A DNA stretch of 64,000 nucleotides from Lepagella muris (GTDB lineage: Bacteria > Bacteroidota > Bacteroidia > Bacteroidales > Muribaculaceae), in contig NZ_SRYB01000003.1 in NCBI RefSeq assembly GCF_004793975.1, forward strand, positions 124,001-188,000. Reading direction: 5' to 3'. Below, one piece after another: positions 44,057 through 53,338 of this stretch (its first letter is position 1; each line of letters opens with the position of its first letter). Below the pieces are notes generated by a model, which saw only the letters and a program-made list of their open reading frames with translations, ran no database searches and was not told the origin of the DNA. The position numbers and the translations under genes are program-made.

Positions 44057-44872
44057 CTATTTTAATTTGACAAAATTATTTAGGGCACTCTCTTTTGGAA
44101 TCATATTCTTGTTATCAATATACCTCGAGCACAAACTTTCTACTAAAATTTTATTGCCATCAGACATATTTGGGCAAAGGGTGATTTCCATAGAATTTAT
44201 GGCATTTGCATCTAGTTCTAGATCATAATATTCTATAGTATTGGGTACTCCATTTTGTATTGCCGAACGAAGCCATAATGCGAATAATTCGTCTCCAGTA
44301 GAAATCTCAGCAGGTTTTGGATAGATAGTTAGGACAAATCTACTTTCATTTTGAAACTTCCATCTTGAATTTTTAAATGCCCCCCACTTAGACAACTGGA
44401 AATTTATGGAACCATCAGTATTGATTTTTACAGCATCTTTCATAGCTTCTTTAACATTTTGAACATACTGCACCTTTCGGTAGAATACGCCCTCATTAAA
44501 ACATGGTAAGATGAATATATTTTTCATTCCAAACATCTTTGGTGACATTAGAGTACGTACATTTCCTTCCATTGTAACCCCACTGATAATATCGCCATCA
44601 TTATAAGCATATGTCTTAAACATTTCCTTAGGCAAACTAATTCTCACACCAGTTCCTTTTTCTGTATACATACGCCATAATGGTATACTTTCTTCCCAAT
44701 CCTCGGTCCAACATGAAACAAAAATATACTGACCAAGTTTGATCCCTGAACATTCAACTCGACCTTCTTCTAAGTCATCAACATGGTCTAATCGATTGAA
44801 TCTAATGGTTCTATTCTTTAAAATAAGAGCCAATGTTTCTATATTTGTATAATGATATATTCTCATGTGCAA
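44057..44872 (-). CDS. DUF2971 family protein
   Basis: 271 residues. The start RIYHYTNIETLALILKNRTI and then FNRLDHVDDLEEG is the DUF2971 signature; FVSCWTEDWEESIPLWRMYT and GTGVRISLPK follow at about 52-80. DUF2971 proteins are widespread in defence islands. The opening Y-H-x-T-x4-L-x2-I-L resembles ADP-ribosyltransferase folds such as DarT, which suggests but does not prove NAD-dependent chemistry. It overlaps the GIY-YIG gene by 10 bases, so it belongs to the same operon. Confidence 0.8.
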   Translation of the reverse strand: MHMRIYHYTNIETLALILKNRTIRFNRLDHVDDLEEGRVECSGIKLGQYIFVSCWTEDWEESIPLWRMYTEKGTGVRISLPKEMFKTYAYNDGDIISGVTMEGNVRTLMSPKMFGMKNIFILPCFNEGVFYRKVQYVQNVKEAMKDAVKINTDGSINFQLSKWGAFKNSRWKFQNESRFVLTIYPKPAEISTGDELFALWLRSAIQNGVPNTIEYYDLELDANAINSMEITLCPNMSDGNKILVESLCSRYIDNKNMIPKESALNNFVKLK

Positions 44873-46062
44873 GATAGATATATTATTTGTTGAAGTTGCG
44901 GGTTATATTCTATCGGCTTGCCAGATATGATTGCGGTTACAGCTTCCTCTATCACTTTGAACGGCACGATAAACCATTCTTTGGGTCGGTGGCCGTCGAC
45001 AGTTACCTGTAATTGGACGAGCGCAAAGAGTTTGTGGATGAGAGCCTCGAACGTCGAAGATTTTACATTGTAGACTTTCCATGTAGCCACAACCTCGACA
45101 TCAGCACAAAGATATGTCGGCTCGTTCTTGGCGTTGGCAATACGACTCTCAACAGAGGTAACGGTAAAACCGATTTTATAGAGGTCTTTGATTGCTGCAA
45201 TTTCGGGGCGAGAAGATTTAGAGCGAAGTACATAGATTGTTCCACTCTCAACGTCTTTATCGGTGAGTGTGAAGCATTCCTCAAAATCTTCGGGCGACAT
45301 TTCCGAACAATCCATAATGCTATAACCGTCGACAGAAAGGTTTTTAGTGATTGTACGGAATTTGATGTCGGCCTCAGAGCCGTTTTCATAGATGACGCGA
45401 GTACGGCCATCAACTCGATTGAGATTATTCTTCGCCTCTTGCTCGAAAGCGGCAAGATAGCCAATGATACCCTGTTCGACGAAGTAGCGACCGACTTTCA
45501 GATTCGGCTCGCTAAACTTCACGAGCTTATATTTGCCGGATTTCAGCCCTTGCTGAATCTCCTTGAAGCCATCAGTGTACTTGTCGAAGTCTTCGCAAGG
45601 GCGACGTTTGCCAATATACTCGGCTTCTTTCCGCGCTTCAAGGCGTTGGCGCATGTATTCCGGCACGTCAAACAAACCGAGGTCAGCACCATCCTCAATA
45701 TCAGCGAGCAATGGGTCATTAAGGATAGCTTCAAGCTGTTCTTCCTCAGTCTGCTCGCGGTGATATTCGGCTTGCGGTTCTTCCACAGTCTGAACCGACT
45801 GTGGAAGAATACCGAGGTCATCAAAGGGGCGACAACGCTCAATCTTTTTCTCGCTTTTCAGTAGCCCGGTCCATTTATGGAATAGCGAGGCTTCTTCGGG
45901 CGTATCTTCGGGAAGTCGACCATTGGCTTCGTGGAAGGCAAGTATCTCTTGGAATCCGGCAATCAGGCGGTCGCTCGATGTAGCCCGCTTTCGTGGAGCG
46001 GTAACATCGGCCAAGAGAGGGTCGTTAAATATCGCTTCGAGTTCCTTTTCCCAGTTGATCAT
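44863..46062 (-). CDS. GIY-YIG (T5orf172-type) nuclease domain protein
   Basis: 399 residues. The N-terminal half is helical with a duplicated segment: EAIFNDPLLADVTAP (about 8-22) recurs as EAILNDPLLADIEDG (about 110-124). The C-terminal domain (about 270-390) is a GIY-YIG core of the T5orf172 type: GTIYVLRSKS, then IKDLYKIGFT, VESRIANAK (Arg) and TFEALIHKLF (Glu). This would be a nuclease acting with the helicase and methylase encoded upstream. It overlaps the helicase stop by 4 bases (ATGA). Confidence 0.8.
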   Translation of the reverse strand: MINWEKELEAIFNDPLLADVTAPRKRATSSDRLIAGFQEILAFHEANGRLPEDTPEEASLFHKWTGLLKSEKKIERCRPFDDLGILPQSVQTVEEPQAEYHREQTEEEQLEAILNDPLLADIEDGADLGLFDVPEYMRQRLEARKEAEYIGKRRPCEDFDKYTDGFKEIQQGLKSGKYKLVKFSEPNLKVGRYFVEQGIIGYLAAFEQEAKNNLNRVDGRTRVIYENGSEADIKFRTITKNLSVDGYSIMDCSEMSPEDFEECFTLTDKDVESGTIYVLRSKSSRPEIAAIKDLYKIGFTVTSVESRIANAKNEPTYLCADVEVVATWKVYNVKSSTFEALIHKLFALVQLQVTVDGHRPKEWFIVPFKVIEEAVTAIISGKPIEYNPQLQQIIYLSCT

Positions 46063-48035
46063 TGCTGCTGTGCGAGTTTATTGCGTTTGAGTTTACGAAG
46101 ATGTTCGATAGCCATAGCTATACGGCGCGCCAGCGGGTCGCCGTCGGTAATCTCCGGCTTTGTTTTGCCCGGATTTCCCTCGCGCCACTTGGGGAGATAT
46201 TTTGTGAAAAGCAAAATTGCCTCTTCATCACTCAGCTTCTCCGAACGCTTATCTTCGATAACATATTGAATGGTGCGTAGCACTTCCGGGGTGAGCGATT
46301 TGCTGACAACCTCGTATGCGCGCTGAAAAGGATTTATTTCGGCAATAAGGTTGATATCAAGGTCGTTCAGGTTGACAAACTTATTGGCAATCCTGATGAA
46401 CCTATTGCCGGAATCATCGGGGACTACAACCTGTTCGCCCTGTGTGGCGATGGTCAGGATTGTGTGCTTTGCAACCGCATCGACTTCTTCCTCGTTAAGG
46501 TCGGGATATGTGTCGCGGATAATCTTGGGAATGTAAACCTCGGTAATCATTTCGGCCATACCCTCGCCGATGATAGCCTCTCGGATATTTTTATCAGAGA
46601 GCGTAGTTGCAACGAGAGTGTCAAGATCGTTTTCGACGATGGCTTTGGTTTTCTCGTTGAGCTTCGGCAGGTCTTTGACCTCGATAACATGGTCATCTTC
46701 GCCCGGCTTTTTCGGCTTTTCGGGATTGTCTTCATCATCGACCTTGGTCTTGAAGTTCCATTTGGGGGCCATAACCTGCTCCATAAGCAATGAAGCGGAT
46801 ATGGCTTTCAGGAAGTCGTTGACCGCCATAGAAATATCGTCTTGCGCTGCATCAGGGCATGGAATAAGGTTTGTAAACTGCGCATGGGTCTTACCCTCGC
46901 AGTCACGCGTGCATCGGCCGATGATCTGAACGACTTCGGTCAGCGAAGCGCGTATGCCGATGGTGACACAGTGTTCACACCACTCCCAGTCAAAGCCCTC
47001 CTTGGCTGTGCCGAGGGCTATGAGGATGTCGAGCGAGTCACGGCTGTTCATGCGTTGTAGATATGACTGTAACGCATCGCGCTGCTCTTTGCTATCCTCG
47101 ACGAGGTCGCCGACGGTAAGAATACGACCATCGGCAGTCTTGACTTTGTAGAGATAATTGTTATAATCCCGGTCGACAATCTCTCCGATATATTTGATAA
47201 TCTCTGCCACCTGGTCGTGCTTGTTCATGAACGCCCCTGTCTTGCTGTTGGGGTGCGGAATATGGATAAGCGTTTTCTTGTGGGTGTCGAGTACATCGGG
47301 AATGGCTGTAAGGTAGTTGCCTTGGAAGAAGCTGTAGCCGATGCCAAGGCTTTTGAGCCATTTATAGCCGTTCAGCTGCTGATAGTAGTTGTAGTTGATT
47401 GTCGGCTGAAACATTGCCTCATCCTCAGGGCGCATAACCGGAACGGCGTCGCCACGGAAGTATGAGCCGGTCATGGCGAGTATGTGAGCCGATGTTTCGT
47501 TGAGAAGTCGGCGAATGAGAGTGCCGAGACGGTTGTCCTCGTCAGCCGAGCCGTGGTGAAATTCGTCGATGCCGAAGAAAACATTGTCGAGTTTTCGCGC
47601 ATCAATGCCGTTGAGCGAGTTAAGGAGCGTGGCATGGGTGCAGACGAGTTTTGTAGCAGTGGGATGGTCAAGAAACTCTTGGACAATCGACTTCTTGGAG
47701 TTCTCGCTTCCGGCATTAAGGCAAAGATTCCAATAAGGGGCAACGTTCCAGTCTGCAAAAAATCCGAACTTCTTCAAGGGGGTGTCCTTGAAACTTCGAC
47801 CGATATTTTGCTGAGGAACGGCCACGATTACTTTCTTCACGCCCTGATTGGCGAGTTTATCAAGAGCCACAAACATCATGGCACGGCTTTTTCCCGATGC
47901 CGGTGGCGCCTTGACGAGCAAGTGCTGACGATGGCGCTGGGCGTAAACCATAGCTTGCATTTCACGCATACCGAGCGCATCGGTATTGCTTGATTTGCCC
48001 GTCCGGGCATATTCTACTTCGACGAGATTATGCAT
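46059..48035 (-). CDS. DEAD/DEAH-box (SF2) helicase of a restriction-like system
   Basis: 658 residues. Walker A is APPASGKS (K49), motif II is DEFH (157-160, in VFFGIDEFHHGSAD), a TGS motif III-like AMTGSYFRGDA follows, then IALGTAKEGFDWEWC and motif VI VVQIIGRCTRDC. The C-terminal 230 residues carry no recognised nuclease motif. It looks like the translocating subunit of a restriction system whose nuclease (GIY-YIG) and methylase are separate proteins. Both ends overlap their neighbours (8 and 4 bases). Confidence 0.85.
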   Translation of the reverse strand: MHNLVEVEYARTGKSSNTDALGMREMQAMVYAQRHRQHLLVKAPPASGKSRAMMFVALDKLANQGVKKVIVAVPQQNIGRSFKDTPLKKFGFFADWNVAPYWNLCLNAGSENSKKSIVQEFLDHPTATKLVCTHATLLNSLNGIDARKLDNVFFGIDEFHHGSADEDNRLGTLIRRLLNETSAHILAMTGSYFRGDAVPVMRPEDEAMFQPTINYNYYQQLNGYKWLKSLGIGYSFFQGNYLTAIPDVLDTHKKTLIHIPHPNSKTGAFMNKHDQVAEIIKYIGEIVDRDYNNYLYKVKTADGRILTVGDLVEDSKEQRDALQSYLQRMNSRDSLDILIALGTAKEGFDWEWCEHCVTIGIRASLTEVVQIIGRCTRDCEGKTHAQFTNLIPCPDAAQDDISMAVNDFLKAISASLLMEQVMAPKWNFKTKVDDEDNPEKPKKPGEDDHVIEVKDLPKLNEKTKAIVENDLDTLVATTLSDKNIREAIIGEGMAEMITEVYIPKIIRDTYPDLNEEEVDAVAKHTILTIATQGEQVVVPDDSGNRFIRIANKFVNLNDLDINLIAEINPFQRAYEVVSKSLTPEVLRTIQYVIEDKRSEKLSDEEAILLFTKYLPKWREGNPGKTKPEITDGDPLARRIAMAIEHLRKLKRNKLAQQQ

Positions 48036-48768
48036 TGTTGATAGTTGAAATCATTTGAGATACCAAACGTTTGTCTGCTTCAGGAATAGACTCAAGATCT
48101 ATCTCATCATATATAGTTTGCCCGAATAAACTTAATCGTAAAGGTGCAGATGATCCTCCAAGAGTAACCCCTCTATTTGAGTCTTCCAATATTCTCATTT
48201 GCTCTAAATGTTGAATTTCGCTGTATAAATCCGCATAGTTTTTCAATATTGGATTTCCTGAATCTTTAAATTTGAACAGCCACCCTCCTGCTTGCAATGG
48301 AGCGTCATGACTAATGGCTATAAGAACAAGTTGACGATAACTTAATTGCTTCAATACTCGTGTCAGATAAAGCGCTTGTTCAAAAACAATACGCTCATCA
48401 AAGCATAGATTTGTAAAGAAACTTGCATGTGCCTCGATTTTCTTTTTTTCGTACTCGTCGGCGATATTTTGTAATATGCCCTCTAAAACTTGTTGAGCTT
48501 GTTCTCCATCAATAGCAGACATAGCCCCATCCTCTCTTAACGATTTGCCACAGTGGATATTCACACCTATTTTTTGAGCGATAAGTCGGCATCCATTCAT
48601 AAATCGATTAGATTGCCATTTACTAAGCGTTCTTGATGCAAAATCGACAGCCACAGATGAAGCTGCAGGAGCTGCAATAGATGCTGCTACCGTTAGGATT
48701 GGGTCTCCAGTAATACTTGCGGCAGCAGTAATTCCTCCGGATAATGTGCTTTTTACCAGTTCATTCAT
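48028..48768 (-). CDS. Abi-like hypothetical protein in the methylase operon
   Basis: 246 residues. The first 45 residues are Gly/Ala-rich and hydrophobic (GGITAAASITGDPILTVAAS, then IAAPAASSVAVDFA), able to form a membrane or amphipathic hairpin. The rest is helical (ILQNIADEYEKKKIEAHASF, RVLKQLSYRQLVLIAIS) and ends in a winged-helix-like part (GGSSAPLRLSLFGQTIYDEI). This order resembles Abi-alpha/DUF4393-type abortive infection proteins, which is inference from pattern only. It is wedged between methylase and helicase genes with overlaps of 4 and 8 bases, so it is an integral part of the system. Confidence 0.6.
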   Translation of the reverse strand: MNELVKSTLSGGITAAASITGDPILTVAASIAAPAASSVAVDFASRTLSKWQSNRFMNGCRLIAQKIGVNIHCGKSLREDGAMSAIDGEQAQQVLEGILQNIADEYEKKKIEAHASFFTNLCFDERIVFEQALYLTRVLKQLSYRQLVLIAISHDAPLQAGGWLFKFKDSGNPILKNYADLYSEIQHLEQMRILEDSNRGVTLGGSSAPLRLSLFGQTIYDEIDLESIPEADKRLVSQMISTINNA

Positions 48769-51521
48769 TTCTTTGTCATTTTGGCGTAGAGTTTGAAAAG
48801 ATGTTCGAGGCGTTCTTCGTCAGAAGTGAACGGCTCGGGGCGGTATATGCGCTCCACGGCAAGGTCGAGCTGATGGTGAGCATCGCGCAGTTCCTCAGGC
48901 ATTGATTCCGGGTTATACATTTCTCCAAGTGTCATGTCGAAGTTCTCGTCGCGGATATTGAGGATGTTCTGCGCAAGATGCTCCAGTACCTCTTTTTCAG
49001 CTGTTGTCAGTTTTGGAAATGGGAATGTATTATAACAGAGGGTTGCTGAATATCTATAATCGGTTTTTAGTCTACCACCAACTGTACGAACCCAAAGATT
49101 GTGCATCCTTGAAGTCAACAATGCAAACAGCCACTTCTCGGCATCGTAGATAGCGAAGGCAGAGTCTGATATAACCACATTTTTGTCAAGATAGCCAATA
49201 GGGATGTATAGTCTGCGTTCAGAAGAAACACGTGGAATAATAACTTTATCCTTACTGTTATCTGTTATAACATAGTGTTCACGAAACTGATGAGGACGTT
49301 CGGCTAATGACGCACCATCTTTACTTTCGTTGAGTCGAAAGTATTCAGTCGCTTCAATTCTCTCTTTGATGGGTTGAATGGATTCTGCTTCATCTCGTTT
49401 ATCATCGTCAATCCAAAGGCAATATCTATGAATGTCGTTCAGAAATTCCTGTGAACCTATAATTTGCTTGATAAAAATATTCACTTCGGGATAATTTTCA
49501 AGCATAGAATCTTTTTCGGGTTCACTCAACAACAAATGTCCATTATCATAAGGCATGCAACCAAATTCAGCTTTAGGTAGCCCTTGGGGTATATTATATG
49601 TTTTAGCGACAATTACATTGTCAGAGGCAGACAAATAAGGGTTGATGTTTTTAACTTTATATGCTTTATTCTCTTGCTCATTAAACAAGAGTTTCTGAGT
49701 ATTGTTTTTATTTCCAACGCCAATGATAGCAACAGTTACTGCCGCATTGTATTTAGCATTGTTACTCCACTTAAAAGAGGTTCTTGCATAGAATATTTCA
49801 AGTCCAAGGTCAAAGATAGGCTTCCATAGCATTGCAACTTGCTCGCCTTGACTGATTGAATTCGTTGTAACAAAAGCATACTTTGCTTTTGACTCTTTAA
49901 TGTATTTTGCGCCCTTCCAAAACCAAGCAGCTATATAATCTACGCCTTTTTTATCTTTCACATCAGAAAGAGCTACTTTCATATCATCTTTCTGTATCGC
50001 ATCTTGAAGTTTACTTCCAAGATACGGTGGATTGCCCATGATGTAGACTTCATCTTCGGGAGCGTGGGGGCATACGGTGTTCCAGTCGAGGCGACAGGCG
50101 TTGCCGCATACGATGTGGCCGGATGGCTTTAACGGCAAGGTTTCGGGAAGGACAAAGAGTTCTTCCTTAAACTTGACGTTCATCTGATGTTCTGCAAGCC
50201 ACATGGAGAGCGTGGCGGTCTCGGCGGCGTATTCGTCGAGCTCGATGCCATAGAACTGCGTAAGAGTGATGTTTGGAAATGGTAGTAAGGCCATGCCGGT
50301 AATTTCGCGCATCGCTTTCCAAATGCGGATTTCAAGCTCGCGCAGTCGCTTATATGTGATGATAAGGAAGTTGCCGCTACCGCAGGCAGGATCAAAGAAT
50401 TTGATGTTTGACAGGCGGTTTAGCAGATTGCGCAACCGCTGAGATGCGCGGTCGTGGTTTGCTTTCTTTGCCATCTTTTCGCGGGCCTCGGCGCAAGCAG
50501 CTTCAAATTCTTCTTCGAGCGTGTCGAGGAAAAGCGGGCGTATCACTTTCTCGATATTCGGCACCGAGGTATAGTGCATACCGAGGCCTGCACGATGTTC
50601 CGGGGTAACGACCGCCTGAATCATCGAGCCGAATATGTCTGGGTTAATTTCGCGCCAGTTGTATTCACCGCAGTTGAGAATCAGGGTGCGGGCACGGCGA
50701 GAAAGCACGGGGATGGGATAACGGTCGCGGAACAGGCCGCCGTTGACGTATGGAAATACTTCGTAGAGCTTCGGCAAAGTAGAAAGCACTGCGGGGTCGT
50801 TTGTCGACATAGCAAGGAAAGCACGGTCGATAAACTCGGCGAGGTCAGAGCCGTCCTCTTTGGTGTGAGTACGGAGCGTGTTGGTGAAGAGATTGTCTTC
50901 GGGGAAAAGGCCGGTATCCTCAGCAAAGAAACAGAAAAGCAGACGCGACATAAACACGTTGAGCGCATGAACGGTCTGAGGGTCGCGGATATCATTGTAG
51001 CGGCGAATATCATCAAAGAGCTTCGCCATCAACTCGGCTGACTTAACGTCGGCCTCGGCTTCCGCTGTGAACTGAATTTTTTCAATACCGGCAAGCGGTG
51101 TGAAAAATTCAAAGTCTTTCCACAGAAGGTCAATGCGGTTCTCGTACCAGTCATTTTCTTTGGGATCGTATGCCACAACAAAAACGCCGTTGCTCACGAT
51201 GTAGAGACGTGGGGAGTGCTTGGCTATCTTCGCATCATCGCGCATGGCGTTGATAACATAGTACATCTTAGAGCAATCGCCGTCGAGAATATTGACAACG
51301 GCTTCGCGATAAGCGACAAGATTCTTGATAAGGACTGTCTCGCCATCTTTAGCAAGATTGCCGGGGCCGTCCTTGGTACGGCGTATCTGTCCGTCGCCAT
51401 ATCCGGCGAAGATGCGCAGGAGGTCATAAATGAACTCCGACGCCGAAGTGCCGCGCTGACCAAGCTGCTCCAGTTTGTCGGTAGCCTGTACCTGAGAATA
51501 TGATTTGGTTTTCTTTGCCAT
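48765..51521 (-). CDS. MmeI-like N6-adenine DNA methyltransferase
   Basis: 918 residues. Motif I is FFDPACGSGNF (D377-G383), motif IV is NPPY (497-500), and the surrounding segments (YTSVPNIEKVIRPLFLD, FYGIELDEYAAETATLSMW) follow the MmeI/type IIL methylase layout, with a target-recognition region after about 650 and a C-terminal helical domain. The fused N-terminal nuclease of MmeI (a PD-ExK with F-E-x-K) is not visible in the first 100 residues. That suggests cleavage is done by the separate GIY-YIG protein and helicase. It starts 9 bases after dinD and overlaps the next gene by 4 bases. Confidence 0.85.
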   Translation of the reverse strand: MAKKTKSYSQVQATDKLEQLGQRGTSASEFIYDLLRIFAGYGDGQIRRTKDGPGNLAKDGETVLIKNLVAYREAVVNILDGDCSKMYYVINAMRDDAKIAKHSPRLYIVSNGVFVVAYDPKENDWYENRIDLLWKDFEFFTPLAGIEKIQFTAEAEADVKSAELMAKLFDDIRRYNDIRDPQTVHALNVFMSRLLFCFFAEDTGLFPEDNLFTNTLRTHTKEDGSDLAEFIDRAFLAMSTNDPAVLSTLPKLYEVFPYVNGGLFRDRYPIPVLSRRARTLILNCGEYNWREINPDIFGSMIQAVVTPEHRAGLGMHYTSVPNIEKVIRPLFLDTLEEEFEAACAEAREKMAKKANHDRASQRLRNLLNRLSNIKFFDPACGSGNFLIITYKRLRELEIRIWKAMREITGMALLPFPNITLTQFYGIELDEYAAETATLSMWLAEHQMNVKFKEELFVLPETLPLKPSGHIVCGNACRLDWNTVCPHAPEDEVYIMGNPPYLGSKLQDAIQKDDMKVALSDVKDKKGVDYIAAWFWKGAKYIKESKAKYAFVTTNSISQGEQVAMLWKPIFDLGLEIFYARTSFKWSNNAKYNAAVTVAIIGVGNKNNTQKLLFNEQENKAYKVKNINPYLSASDNVIVAKTYNIPQGLPKAEFGCMPYDNGHLLLSEPEKDSMLENYPEVNIFIKQIIGSQEFLNDIHRYCLWIDDDKRDEAESIQPIKERIEATEYFRLNESKDGASLAERPHQFREHYVITDNSKDKVIIPRVSSERRLYIPIGYLDKNVVISDSAFAIYDAEKWLFALLTSRMHNLWVRTVGGRLKTDYRYSATLCYNTFPFPKLTTAEKEVLEHLAQNILNIRDENFDMTLGEMYNPESMPEELRDAHHQLDLAVERIYRPEPFTSDEERLEHLFKLYAKMTKK

Positions 51522-51530
51522 GCAATACTG

Positions 51531-52361
51531 TTACTTTTTCTTTTTGGGGAGGATTTTCTTCTCGTCGGCTTTTAGTCGGCGTTCCACTTTTTTCACATCT
51601 TCGCCAGCCGGGAGCGATTCGGGGCGTATGCCTCGGTCGAGGAGCATATTGCGGACTGCGCTGTTGTTGTCGATATGCTCTCGTTCTATACCTATCTGCC
51701 CGCGAAGATCTTTCTGCTGAACATTTACCGAGGTCATTTCAGCGGCAAGGTCTTTGGCCTTTATCGCGATTGTAGAGAGAAAATCGGCAAGTGGTCGTTT
51801 TTCAGGCGCACCTACACGGCGTTTCATCATGGCGGTATCAAGACCGAATAATGCACGGTCGCCTTTAGCTCTGATTATGGCAAAACCTTTGGAGTCAACG
51901 CCTCTCTCATACAGCACGCCGGAGAGTGTATGCTCTGTTTCTGCGAGTTTCGCACGAGCCTGTACGCGCTCGTAGTCAAGAAGACGCTGATGAACAAGCT
52001 CTGCACGGCGTGTCTGGACTGCGAAGTAATTCTGTGCGAAAGCAATCTCAGGCTTTCGAGGGTCGCCATTTTGCGCCACAAGGTAGCAGGCATAGCGGGT
52101 CAGCATTACGTCATCTATCTGACGTTTAGCACCTTTAGGCATATCTATCGTTTTGCTGACGTCGGCAAAATGATCCGAGACCAATTCTCCGGCATTTTCA
52201 GCCGATTCTTTTGCCTTTTCTATGATAGACTGAAAGTTGCGCCACTGGACATATCCCATTACAGGAGCGAGTTCGCGGGCGCTCCAACACTCCACGCCTT
52301 CATATTCGATAGCTATGGCCTCAAAACTGTTGAACAGTTCCTGTATTTCGATTGCTTTCAT
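51531..52361 (-). CDS. dinD: DinD-like protein
   Basis: 276 residues matching DNA-damage-inducible protein D. The BRO-N-like start is clear (EIQELFNSFEAIAIEYEGVE, CWSARELAPVMGYVQWRNFQ), followed by DVMLTRYACYLVAQNGDPRK, IAFAQNYFAVQTRRAEL, FGLDTAMMKRRVG and RPLADFLSTI, and a lysine-rich tail (KKILPKKKK). E. coli DinD is LexA-regulated and modulates RecA; here it is the first gene of a restriction-like operon, a frequent position for dinD in mobile defence loci. No LexA box was recognised upstream. Confidence 0.88.
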   Translation of the reverse strand: MKAIEIQELFNSFEAIAIEYEGVECWSARELAPVMGYVQWRNFQSIIEKAKESAENAGELVSDHFADVSKTIDMPKGAKRQIDDVMLTRYACYLVAQNGDPRKPEIAFAQNYFAVQTRRAELVHQRLLDYERVQARAKLAETEHTLSGVLYERGVDSKGFAIIRAKGDRALFGLDTAMMKRRVGAPEKRPLADFLSTIAIKAKDLAAEMTSVNVQQKDLRGQIGIEREHIDNNSAVRNMLLDRGIRPESLPAGEDVKKVERRLKADEKKILPKKKK

Positions 52362-52651
52362 GCGTTAAACAAAAAAACTCCGGGGGCAGTTATCTGAGGG
52401 CTGACCGAGCCTGCAACGACTGCGTGGGAGTTTAGAACGATTCTTTGCAAAGCAAAGCGCCACGCGTTGAGGTTGTGTGGCGTGTTTTGCCAATATTTTA
52501 ATTTGTTTCGGCCATTTTCAGATGTTTGTCGTTGCTATAAATGCAAAGTTAGCTATTTTTTCTGATACTGGAGCTACTATTTGCAGAAAAAGCAGATGGA
52601 AAAAACTCTACATCAGGCGAATTAATTGCTTGGTGTAGAGTTTTGGTGGTG
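52362..52651 (-). promoter_or_regulatory. Leader and promoter of the dinD-methylase operon
   Basis: On the minus strand TAACTTTG at 52551-52544 matches TAnnTTTG and starts a leader of about 175 bases before dinD. Within it, CGCCAC and GTGGCG (about 52459-52485) can form a hairpin and TTTGCAAAG is a short palindrome. This is long for a Bacteroidales leader and may carry regulation. No gene is seen in the gap. Confidence 0.5.
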
Positions 52652-53338
52652 TCAGTCGTCGGATTGGTAGAGGCGGCGGAGGCGGTCGAGGGAGTGGGCG
52701 CGGCGGAGGGAGTCGCGGTAGGCGATGTCCTGCTGCCACTGGCCGGTGTGCCATTGGCTGTATTGTTTGGGGTAGTTCTCACGGTAGAATTGCCCGAAGG
52801 CTATGGCGTCGGCGTTGTCTTCGTACCACTTATCGAGCTGACCGATGCGCTGTTCGTATTCTCGCTTGGTATTTGATGCAGAATTTGAGAGCATTATACT
52901 TCCGGTCAGGACTATACCGACTATCGCCCCAACGATGCCGAAGGAAGGGAGGTAGAGCCGGAACACGTCTTTCCAGCTCCTGAAATTGGAATCGAGCAGC
53001 TTCCGGTCTTCCTCACCAAGTTCTGCCCTGACGCTTGTGGGTATGGATCTGATTATCTCGCCAAGGTTGGCTATGCCTCGCTCCTGTTGCTTCCAGGCTT
53101 CGTCAATCAGACCCCGTATCTCAGCTGCATGACCGAAGTCCTTGACTGAACCGTCATCATCGAGGAGCAGATCGAATATCACTCCTGCAAGCTCTTCCTC
53201 GTTTTTGACAATCGTCTCGTTTCTTGAGGCAGCTTTCTCGAAGCGGTCGGCAATGCCTGACAATGCAGAGACCGTTTTCTTGTCGATGGTGCCGGGCACA
53301 TCTGCCGAAGCTGGCACGTTTTCAAATGGATTACTCAT
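52652..53338 (-). CDS. Membrane protein of the mobilization cluster
   Basis: 228 residues: a long soluble, helical, acidic N-terminal part (about 1-128), one hydrophobic segment (about 130-150: YLPSFGIVGAIVGIVLTGSI) and a charged C-terminal tail rich in Arg/Tyr/Gln (EYEQRIGQLDKWYEDNADAI). Proteins of this design sit beside MobC and relaxase genes in Bacteroides mobilizable elements; their function is not established. It overlaps the MobC-like gene by 8 bases. Confidence 0.7.
   Translation of the reverse strand: MSNPFENVPASADVPGTIDKKTVSALSGIADRFEKAASRNETIVKNEEELAGVIFDLLLDDDGSVKDFGHAAEIRGLIDEAWKQQERGIANLGEIIRSIPTSVRAELGEEDRKLLDSNFRSWKDVFRLYLPSFGIVGAIVGIVLTGSIMLSNSASNTKREYEQRIGQLDKWYEDNADAIAFGQFYRENYPKQYSQWHTGQWQQDIAYRDSLRRAHSLDRLRRLYQSDD

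Noticed and set aside
45013..45864. 283-codon plus-strand frame
   Set aside because: It lies entirely antisense to the GIY-YIG gene, which has strong motifs and overlaps with its neighbours; the plus frame shows no recognisable domain.
47484..47993. 169-codon plus-strand frame
   Set aside because: Antisense to the helicase Walker A/DEFH region; a shadow of real coding.
52549..52876. Low-complexity Thr/Pro/Ser or Val/Gly frames on both strands
   Set aside because: These are other-frame readings of the Arg/Asp-rich end of the mobilization membrane protein.
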